Assembly: GCA_003162415.1 (NCBI GenBank)
Contig: PMOL01000009.1
Span: 168,446-232,445 of the forward strand
Direction of reading: 5' to 3'
Length of the DNA stretch: 64,000 nt
Source of the DNA: Candidatus Dormiibacterota bacterium
GTDB lineage: Bacteria; Chloroflexota; Dormibacteria; Aeolococcales; Aeolococcaceae
The notes under the pieces were generated by a model. It saw only the letters and a program-made list of their open reading frames with translations, did not search any database and was not told the DNA's origin. The position numbers and the translations under genes were made by a program. Shown here one piece after another: positions 31,620 through 39,813 of the stretch; position 1 is the stretch's first letter, and the number at the start of each line of letters is the position of its first letter.

Positions 31620-32261
31620 CTACGCTGCGCGCAGAACGGCCCTGATGGTTGAGGTGTACCACTGGCTGCCGCCATGGGCCGTTGGGATGGCCTTGGCGTT
31701 GAAGTAGGCAGCGATTGCTTGGAGCGTTTTACCCTGCGCACGCTGGCGCTTGATCGTTTTCACGACCGAAGCCGGCAGAACACGGGGCCTACCGCAATGA
31801 ATGCCCTTCTTCTTGGCTACTGTCATGGCCGCGACTGTCCTCTGGCCGATGAGTCGGCGTTCAAGCTGGGCAAAGGTGACAGCCATGTTCGCCATTGCTT
31901 CACCCATCGGTGTAGACAGGTCCAAGTCTAGATCGAGCACGCAAACATTGAATCGCTTGGATTGTGCGCGTTGGAGCAGCGATCCGAAGTCCACGACACT
32001 ACGGCTGATGCGATCGAGCTTCGCGGCGACTACGCCCTGGGCATCCCCTGATTCGCAGGCCGCTACAGCGTGGTCATATCCCGGCCGCTTCCTGGTCGTT
32101 GCGGCGGACGCGATATCTTGAAAGACCTGTAGCAGGGTCCACCCGCGACGGATGCACTCACTCTCGATGGCAGCGGTCTGAGCCTCCAAGCTATGCCCGC
32201 TCGACCCCTGCTCGTCGGTTGACACCCGAACGTACCCGACAACTCGATCGCCCTGGTGCAC
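31620..32261 (-). CDS. small serine recombinase / resolvase family protein
   Basis: VVGYVRVSTDEQGSSGHSLEAQ, KLDRISRSVVDF, AQLERRLIGQRTVAAM, C-terminal HTH GRPRVLPASVVKTIKRQRAQGKTLQAIAAYFN. Confidence 0.9.
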   Translation of the reverse strand: MHQGDRVVGYVRVSTDEQGSSGHSLEAQTAAIESECIRRGWTLLQVFQDIASAATTRKRPGYDHAVAACESGDAQGVVAAKLDRISRSVVDFGSLLQRAQSKRFNVCVLDLDLDLSTPMGEAMANMAVTFAQLERRLIGQRTVAAMTVAKKKGIHCGRPRVLPASVVKTIKRQRAQGKTLQAIAAYFNAKAIPTAHGGSQWYTSTIRAVLRAA

Positions 32262-32482
32262 GCGGCGAGGGTAACATAAAGGGAACCCTTAGTGTTATCG
32301 TATTCGACTCTCGCGCAAGCAAGGCAGCAACTTTCAGTCGCAACAAATACACATAGTCGATAAAATCACTCGGCTACGTGAAGCCGAACACCGTGACTTA
32401 CGTTCGGACCCTAGTCATCCGGGTGTGTGCAACTGCCTTCGCACGCGGCGTGGGCAGCCTCGAACGCACACTGGGAGTTGGC

Positions 32483-33502
32483 ATGGCAGGGAATAAGGCA
32501 ACCGGCCCGTCGGAATCTTCAAACGATCCGAACTACTATTGGGCCTGGGTCAAAAAGTCCTTCGGGCTGGTCGCCGCCGATGCGACCAGCCACGGCCGGT
32601 TGCTCTTCGCGGCGTTGTTAGCAGCAATCGTCGGACCTGCCTTGGTTCGATTCGGCCTATCCTTCAGCAGTCAGCCGTCGGCTGTACTTGCAAAGATCCA
32701 GGCGCAGATCTCCGCCGACCTAGGCGCGAACCTGTTGGTCACCGGGATTGTGCTCGCCTTCGCCGTGGTGCTTTTGGTCTTAGGCGGACTATTTCGCGCT
32801 CCTAGCTACCTCAACCATGAGCAGTCGTTGACGGTAGAACACCTGCGTGCGGAGATTGTTCTTCAGACCGATGCCCATGATGAACTTCACCGGAAGGTCA
32901 GGGAGTTGGAGGACAAACTCTCGCGAAAGCCGCTGGACCCGAAGCATGAGGACGATCTGCGCAGCATCATCGATAAGCTTCTCATCCACCCGGCAAATCT
33001 CGATGCGAGAGAAGGGCTGCTCGTCCTCGATCTGGAAGCCCATCAGCCAAAACGAGAAGTGTGGAGCCTCCGGAAGGAACTATTGGACATGAGCGCCAGA
33101 TCACAACAAGCCTACAAAGCCTTTGACGACCAACTCGTCGGCGAACTAGATCGGCTTGATTTTGGACCATATCGGCGGTGGGTGGAGCAAATAGCGGCAA
33201 CGCGAAGGACGCTACCGAAGCAAGCTCCACCACCGTGGGCGTGGAATTGTGTGACCAGTGGCGGCTCGACTGATCTGCGGCTCGATAACTGGCCTGTCGC
33301 CCGAGTAACAACCGTGGAGGAGGCCCTAGCCGCGTACAACAAAGTGATCGAGCTGTGGAATGCAGTGCCCGATTGGGAAACGTACAAAGCCCTCTGGCAT
33401 TCGGATCCTCAATACTCGCAGGTGAAACAATCCCTCGCCGACGAGATCGCTGACCTAAAATTGACAAACTTTGCCGGTACGGGACCGTGCGAGCATTGCT
33501 AG
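32483..33502 (+). CDS. membrane protein of unknown function: two TM segments then a long cytoplasmic, partly coiled-coil region
   Basis: ORF 32378..33502, likely start MAGNKATGPSESSND; TM segments LLFAALLAAIVGPALVRFGL and LLVTGIVLAFAVVLLVLGGLF; then charged LRAEIVLQTDAHDELHRKVRELEDKLSR. Confidence 0.7.
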   Translation: MAGNKATGPSESSNDPNYYWAWVKKSFGLVAADATSHGRLLFAALLAAIVGPALVRFGLSFSSQPSAVLAKIQAQISADLGANLLVTGIVLAFAVVLLVLGGLFRAPSYLNHEQSLTVEHLRAEIVLQTDAHDELHRKVRELEDKLSRKPLDPKHEDDLRSIIDKLLIHPANLDAREGLLVLDLEAHQPKREVWSLRKELLDMSARSQQAYKAFDDQLVGELDRLDFGPYRRWVEQIAATRRTLPKQAPPPWAWNCVTSGGSTDLRLDNWPVARVTTVEEALAAYNKVIELWNAVPDWETYKALWHSDPQYSQVKQSLADEIADLKLTNFAGTGPCEHC

Positions 33503-33675
33503 CCAACGCTGTTCGGTAGGGCAGGTCGGCAAGCCGGACCGCGGGACTTCACAAGTAAGGGTGATGATCTCTTCGATCTTGCCGACCTAATCGCTGATGT
33601 CAGCCGCATTCGCAGGGGTTATGGCACATGGCTTGACGAGGCTCAGGTCTACAGGAATGACGACAGAGAGGTCGC

Positions 33676-34083
33676 ATGGCAGACAAACAGCCGGCACCGG
33701 AGCATCAGATCACGGTTGACAACGAAGGCGGCCTCCACTTCGACGGGTCAGCTGAGGAGCTGCATTCCTACGTAGACACGCTCAACCAGAGCGTTGCCTC
33801 GATGTACGCTCGCTGGGAGAAGTACCTGAATGCCCAAGAACTCAGCCGTGTCGGTGAGATTCGCGAATGGTGGCACGAGGACAGTGCAGAACGTGAAGAA
33901 CTCACTGCAGAGGGCTGGCCACCTAATGGCTCGTTTCCAGAGCCTGGTACTAGAGCGTTCGAGTACATGAGAGAGATTGCGCAGTTCCATCGGGTCGCCG
34001 AGGACCGGATGATCGCAGAGGCAGAAAACCGGGAAGAAGAAGGGGCGGAAGCAGGAACGAATCCTCTCACTTCTGCTCAGTAG
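33676..34083 (+). CDS. hypothetical acidic protein (135 aa)
   Basis: ORF MADKQPAPEHQITVDNEGGLHFDGSAEELHSYVDTLNQSVASMYARWEKYL...; plausible RBS upstream. Confidence 0.65.
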   Translation: MADKQPAPEHQITVDNEGGLHFDGSAEELHSYVDTLNQSVASMYARWEKYLNAQELSRVGEIREWWHEDSAEREELTAEGWPPNGSFPEPGTRAFEYMREIAQFHRVAEDRMIAEAENREEEGAEAGTNPLTSAQ

Positions 34084-35613
34084 ATCGTCCTATGAAGCTC
34101 CGACATCTTTGCCTTCTCCTTGTCCTCCCCACATTTACTATTTGCGAGGCAAATCTGGTAAGAAAGTGACATTCCGTATTCGACTTTTTGAATGGGTCGA
34201 TCTTTTTGGTATCGACTGAGGAGTGTCTCCGGATATTCTTGGGGCTGGGTAGGACGGCCAGTATTCGGCTGAAAACTGCGACTGACCCTCATTACCTCCC
34301 GTATCGGAAAATGGAATACGAATAATTGCGGCACTGATGTTGGCTCGACGAAAACGACGGGGAAGCATCGTAACTGCGTAGACGAGGTGTTAGAGAAGAA
34401 CGATATTTTCTGCTACTCTTAAGATATTCGACGGCCACTGCACTTCTTGAGACTTGCGCGGTTCGGCCATCCCATCATCAATTGTTTGAAAACATTAGGA
34501 GTAATTCCAAGGGTTAGATAGTTTCTACCGGCTGGGGAGACAGAATAAGCATGAGAGAGCTAAATCTGCGACCGTCATTGGCAACACCCGGCTGCATGGC
34601 ATCCGTCCCTTCAGAGTAATGTCCTGAGAAAGTACCAGTTCCGAACGGGGGAAACCTTATTAGGAAGGGGGAACCGTATCTAAAATACGGTTGAGACTTG
34701 CCCCGGTTTCATTGCCCGTCCCTCATCAACCCTACTCCCTATCGTTCGCTTCGCTCACTCAGTCGTCAGTAAGCACGTTCTGTGTCGTTCGCTTCGCTCA
34801 CGACTTGCAGATTGATTGATGGGTATTGATTGAGGGGTAAAATCTAGCGTCGATTTATCACTATACCTTTGCGTTGTCCTGAATATGGCCTGGCCTTTAC
34901 TGGTAGCGAAGCAAAAGGCGTTCCGGAAAGTGAGCAAGGTGAAGGGCATTGGTACGCCTGTTTTGTAATTTACGTCCCCCGGAAATGCATATTGCCGTTT
35001 GGCTGCCGGCGAATTTCCAGACCGATATCCACCCGTGCCCTCGATGAGCGCAGCCCTGCGGAAATAATGCCGCCAAGCGTTCGGTCCATCGGGGTGATGC
35101 GCACCCTGGTAATAGGGCGGGTGGCGGAACAAGAAACGGTCATCGTGCCCAAGGGCTCGGGAATCGCGGAAGCGCGAAGGTCATGCAGCCCGGCCCCATG
35201 GAGCCGCTGCTCGATGGCCAGCCGGTAACCTTCGCTCGAAGGGATAGGGAGAGCCCGAGTGGGTCTACCCCCGAGGCGCATATTGTGACCTCGAAGCTGT
35301 CCCTCCGGGGTCTCTTTTCTCGTCTGTCTTTACGTTTCGAATACGCCGGCGATGATGTGCTCACCTTTGTCAATGGAAGGAAGCAAGTCGGTCGATGACT
35401 ACTCCCGAGCCGTCCCCCTAGCCAAGGGGCTGCAGTTTCGCCACGAACTATGCGGCAACTTTGTGGAGCGCACATCGACTTGGGTGCAGAAGAGCCTCGA
35501 TCTTGCTGGATTTCGGTCTCCGCTCCAAGGAAAGCCAATTCGCGCGAGGCGACTTCACTATCGGCTTACCCTCCAGCCAGCCATCGCGCCAAGCAACCAG
35601 CAAAGTGCGCGCC

Positions 35614-37605
35614 CTATCCCGTGGTGATTCGCCCGATGACGGCGCCGGCAGCTGTGAACCACATGGCCCCGTCTGGGCCGGCGGCGATCCCGAGCGTGTG
35701 CCCTTCCATCCCGATGTTCGTCACAGCCCCGCCGGTGGTGATTCTTGTGATCGTGGTGCGGCCTCCGTTGGTAACCCACAACGCCCCATCGGCCCCGGCC
35801 GCGATGTCTGTCGGGATAGGGCCGATCGCGGGGCCGCTGTACAGCGTCACGCTCCCATTCATGGTGATCCGTCCGATCGCGTCGTCAAGACTACCGGTGA
35901 ACCACATCGCCCCGTCTGGGCCGGCTGCGATCCCGTTCGTTCCACTGATGCCGCCGAGGCCGGTGCTGTAACTCGTCACCTTCCCTGCGGTGGTGATCCG
36001 CCCGATTAGCCCGCCGAACTGATCGCCGCCAGTGAACCACATGGCCCCGTCTGGGCCGGCGGCGATCCCCAGCGGGGCGCTAATGCCGGGACCGCTGTAA
36101 TTGGTGACCACCCCGGTGGTGCTGATCCGTCCGATGGAGTTGTTGTTAGTGAACCACAACGCCCCGTCGGGTCCGGCCGCGATGTACTGGGGGTCGATAA
36201 TGCCCGAGCCCGTGTAATTCGTCACTGTCCCCGCAGTGGTGATTCGGCCAATCGAGTTGTTACCGCTATTGGCGAACCACAGAGCGCCATCAGGTCCAGC
36301 GACGATCCCGAGTGGGGAGCTAATGCCGGGACCGGTGTAACTAGTGCTTACCCCCGAGGTTGTGATCCGTCCAATCGAGTTATCGGCCAGGTTGGTAAAC
36401 CACAACGCCCCATCAGGCCCGGCCGCGATCTCGTAAGCGTATTCGATCCCGTTGGTGAAGTAGTTTGTCACCACCCCGGAGGTCGTGATCCGTCCGATTG
36501 AGTTGGAATTGGTAAACCACAACGCGCCATCAGGCCCAGCCACGATCCCGCGCGGGTAGGAAAGGCCGGAAGCGGTGTAATTGGTGACCACCCCGGAGGT
36601 CGTGATCCGTCCTGTCGAGTTGTTGCCATTGTTAGTGAACCACAGGCGTCCATCAGGCCCTGCGGCGATCCCCGTCGGGGAGCTAATGCCTGGACCGGTG
36701 TAATTGGTGACCACCCCACCGGTGGTGATCCGTCCGATGGAGTTATTGCCATCGTTGGTGAACCACAAGGCTGCCCCATTGGGCCCAGCCACGATCCCGA
36801 GTGGGGAGCTAATGCCGGGACCGGTATAATTGGTGACCACCCCAGCAGTGGTGATCCGTCCGATGGAGTTGTTGCCACTGTTAGTGAACCACAAGCCTCC
36901 GTTGGGCCCAGCCACGATTCCGAGCGGGGAGCTAATGCCGGGACCGGTGTAATTGGTGACCACCCCGGAGGTCGTGATGCGCCCAATCGAGTTGTTGGCA
37001 TCGTTGGTAAACCACAAGGCACCGTCCGGTCCGGCGGCGATGTACTGTGGGGCGCTAATGCCGGGACCGGTGTACATCGTCACCTTCCCAGTGGTGGTGA
37101 TCCGTCCGATTGAACCTGAGGTATAGGGGTTGGTGAACCACAAGGCCCCGTCGGACCCGACAGCGATTCCGCGCGGGAAGTTGATGCCGTGGCCGCCGTA
37201 GATCGTGACCACCCCGGCGGTGGTGACCCGTCCGATGGAGTTCTCGCCATCGTTAGTGAACCACAAGGCTCCATCGGGCCCAGCCACGATATCTCCCGGG
37301 TCATTCACGCCGTGGTAGAGCGTCACCACGTGATGGAAGCCCGTGCCAGATGCACTGCCGACTGTTGCTCCGAGGGTTAGGGCGGGCACTCCAATCAGCA
37401 CCGCAGCCAAGACAGCCAGATGTCGGGTCAGCAAGCGGTGACGTACTACTCGTTCAGAACGTCCACGCTCCTGATGTCCCGCCTTGAGCGGTGAAGCTCC
37501 GCCGCGACCCGTTGGTCGAAGATGAGGCTGCGGTTCCGAATGCGAGCCGCCGATGACGCTCAAAGCCACCGATGCGGCACCACCAGCTGCGAGTGCACAC
37601 CTCAT
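35614..37605 (-). CDS. virginiamycin B lyase (Vgb)-like beta-propeller protein with 14 blade repeats
   Basis: Fourteen ~41-aa repeats of the type GIVAGPDGALWFTNDGNNSIGRITTAGVVTNYTGPGISSPL; start at MRCALAAGG with RBS-like GGGGGA upstream. Confidence 0.85.
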   Translation of the reverse strand: MRCALAAGGAASVALSVIGGSHSEPQPHLRPTGRGGASPLKAGHQERGRSERVVRHRLLTRHLAVLAAVLIGVPALTLGATVGSASGTGFHHVVTLYHGVNDPGDIVAGPDGALWFTNDGENSIGRVTTAGVVTIYGGHGINFPRGIAVGSDGALWFTNPYTSGSIGRITTTGKVTMYTGPGISAPQYIAAGPDGALWFTNDANNSIGRITTSGVVTNYTGPGISSPLGIVAGPNGGLWFTNSGNNSIGRITTAGVVTNYTGPGISSPLGIVAGPNGAALWFTNDGNNSIGRITTGGVVTNYTGPGISSPTGIAAGPDGRLWFTNNGNNSTGRITTSGVVTNYTASGLSYPRGIVAGPDGALWFTNSNSIGRITTSGVVTNYFTNGIEYAYEIAAGPDGALWFTNLADNSIGRITTSGVSTSYTGPGISSPLGIVAGPDGALWFANSGNNSIGRITTAGTVTNYTGSGIIDPQYIAAGPDGALWFTNNNSIGRISTTGVVTNYSGPGISAPLGIAAGPDGAMWFTGGDQFGGLIGRITTAGKVTSYSTGLGGISGTNGIAAGPDGAMWFTGSLDDAIGRITMNGSVTLYSGPAIGPIPTDIAAGADGALWVTNGGRTTITRITTGGAVTNIGMEGHTLGIAAGPDGAMWFTAAGAVIGRITTG

Positions 37606-37620
37606 GGCTATCCCCCTGTC
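37547..37620. repeat. leader repeat copy 1 (5' end of the Vgb-like gene)
   Basis: 69 of 74 positions identical by hand alignment to 38907-38980; includes RBS region, start codon and signal-peptide codons. Confidence 0.85.
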
Positions 37621-37750
37621 TCTCAAAACAGCCCTGATTTTGGCAGGAAGGGCAGACTGACCAGTGCTGCCAGTCAGGAGACGCCGGAGTAGTTGGCGCT
37701 GCCGTAAGACTAGATCTGAAGCTGCTCGCATACCCAGAGCCCTACGGGCG

Positions 37751-38965
37751 TCAAGGCACATAGCCGTGGAGTGAGACGCCGTAATTTGCGTTCTCGGTAC
37801 ACACGTACACGCGTCCGTCAACTGGGATCACGGCACCGACAAACGCAGCAGCGGAAGATGGCGGCGAGAGGGTTCCGAGCAGGGCACCGGTGCTGCTGTT
37901 GAGCATGACGAGCTTATTCAGCGCATTTTCGTTGGCGATGCCGAGTACCGTGTAATCGTCGTCATCAACATAGACGACGCCGTTAGCGATCGTGGGCGCG
38001 TCACCTTGGTACTCCGGGTCATCCCAGACCAAGCTGCCATTGGTGGCATTGAACGCTGCCACGCCATTCGTTGCTCCCGCTCCGGCCGCAAATACGAGCC
38101 CTCCGGCAACCGCGGGAGCGCTGACGTCTCCGGTCAGGGCAGTCTCATGCCACACGATGCTGCCCGTTGCCGCGGAAAGTCCGTAAACACCACATCCGGT
38201 CACATACAGCATTGAGCCGGAGACCGCGACCGCCGAGGCTCCGCATGTGTCGATGGCCTGCGACCAGATGACCGCCCCCGTGGCCGCATTGACCTTGTAG
38301 ATGACGGCCTCGGTGTTGTTGGAGCCGGAGGCGAAGACGGCGCTCCCGTCAGAAGTGAGGGAGGGTGAATCGACGGAATCGGAGTAAGGCCCCTGATCGT
38401 CTGGAAGCCCGATCGACCAGCGGACCGCCCCCGTCGCAGCATTGATTGCGGCTAGATCGCTCTCATCATCTTCCGCGTATACCGTGCCGTCTCCTGCCGA
38501 GGGTGGCTCTATGCCGAGGCTGACCCCCGAGAACAGGCACATGACCTTCTTGCCACCGGTGCTGATCGCGGCAACACCTGGATCGTCCAGCTCCACCCAG
38601 ACGCGACCCTGTGCGAATGCCGGATCCGACGTGTCCTCGCCGCAGATGCCGGTTCTCCACTCGACCGCGCCGGTTGCACCGTCGATCGCTGCAACGTCAT
38701 AGTTGTCCGAGAGATAGACGACGCCGCCGGCCACGATGGGGTCGGCATATACCCCATTGACGCGAGTGCTGAAGGCGCTGACCAAATGACCCACGTTTGC
38801 TCGGGTCAGGACGGTCTCTGATGGGTTGTATCCAGAGTGTTGAGCGTTGAAGCCCCACTGTGTCCAGTTGGCCGGTGATGTCGTTGCGGCGCTGGCAGGA
38901 TGGGATCCGCCGATGACGCTCATAGCCACCGATGCGGCAACACCAGCTGCGAGTAGAAACCTCAT
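37751..38965 (-). CDS. secreted PQQ-binding-like beta-propeller repeat protein
   Basis: Signal peptide MRFLLAAGVAASVAMSVIGGSHPASA; repeats such as GGVVYLSDNYDVAAIDGATGAVEWRTGI and GGLVFAAGAGATNGVAAFNATNGSLVWDD. Confidence 0.85.
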   Translation of the reverse strand: MRFLLAAGVAASVAMSVIGGSHPASAATTSPANWTQWGFNAQHSGYNPSETVLTRANVGHLVSAFSTRVNGVYADPIVAGGVVYLSDNYDVAAIDGATGAVEWRTGICGEDTSDPAFAQGRVWVELDDPGVAAISTGGKKVMCLFSGVSLGIEPPSAGDGTVYAEDDESDLAAINAATGAVRWSIGLPDDQGPYSDSVDSPSLTSDGSAVFASGSNNTEAVIYKVNAATGAVIWSQAIDTCGASAVAVSGSMLYVTGCGVYGLSAATGSIVWHETALTGDVSAPAVAGGLVFAAGAGATNGVAAFNATNGSLVWDDPEYQGDAPTIANGVVYVDDDDYTVLGIANENALNKLVMLNSSTGALLGTLSPPSSAAAFVGAVIPVDGRVYVCTENANYGVSLHGYVP

Positions 38966-38980
38966 GGCTATCCCCCTGTC
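38907..38980. repeat. leader repeat copy 2 (5' end of the PQQ-like gene)
   Basis: Partner of 37547-37620. Confidence 0.85.
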
Positions 38981-39565
38981 TCCTGAAAACAGTTTCGATC
39001 TTAACAGGTTGATCGGTGGCTCGTCAGCCGTGGCCGGATATTTGTGGTGGAGCCAAGGAGACGCCGTCCTCCCAGTTGCGAAGGGTTCCTCTAGCGGTGA
39101 CCGCTTGGGCAGACAGTCGATGCCCATCATCGATGGGCTTTGCATCCGGCAATGGCCAGCCTCGTCGGGCACGAAGGCGACGTCACGGGAACGTACTCGA
39201 GACGATCGTTGTGCCAGGAGTAGTCTTAACGCTCACGTCCACATTGGCTCGGACGACTGCGCTTTCAGGTCAAGAAACAACTGTAAATAGCAGAACTCAT
39301 TGCAACAAATAAGATCATTTGGCGCTGGTGATCCGGCCTCGAGAGTACGCTCGTCCAGCGGGAATGTTCGGGTCAAAGTCGAGCTTTTCCCGGGTTACAA
39401 TCATTGACATGAGAGAGCATCGGGCCGTACACGTCAGCACTCGTGATTTCGCAATGGCGAAGCATCAACAGCGAGGTGAAGCAGCGCCACGCACGGCTCG
39501 ATCACGTTACGAGATTAGGGTGGCAGCAACGCTGGCAAGGAGGGGCCCGGGATCAGCCCGAGAGC

Positions 39566-39799
39566 GTGACGGTGGCTGAGGCGTTGTTGTTGACCAAGCA
39601 GCAAGCCGCTGATGCTCTTGCAATCAGCGTTCGGACGCTAGACCGGTGCAGGAACGAGGGCGAGTTACCGGCCGTTTACCTGGGGCCGCGTACAGTTCGA
39701 TTCCGGCCAGAGGACGTGGTGGCCTTCAGGGATGCCAAAGTGAATACGCAGCCGGTGCTGCAGTGGCCCTTGATGACGGTACCGCGCGGCAGGCGCTAG
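39566..39799 (+). CDS. excisionase-like helix-turn-helix protein
   Basis: VAEALLLTKQQAADALAISVRTLDRCRNEGELPAVYLGPRTVRFRPEDVVAF (MerR-like excisionase fold), directly upstream of the integrase gene. Confidence 0.8.
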   Translation: MTVAEALLLTKQQAADALAISVRTLDRCRNEGELPAVYLGPRTVRFRPEDVVAFRDAKVNTQPVLQWPLMTVPRGRR

Positions 39800-39813
39800 G
39801 CTTGCCCACGACG

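Noticed and set aside
34755-35538. Several 100-130 aa ORFs on both strands
   Set aside because: Mutually overlapping, no motif or RBS support; treated as unassigned sequence rather than genes.
35614-37400. Regular ~123-bp repeats that could be mistaken for a CRISPR or satellite array
   Set aside because: Repeats keep one open frame and encode Vgb-type blades; unit length and lack of unique spacers exclude CRISPR.
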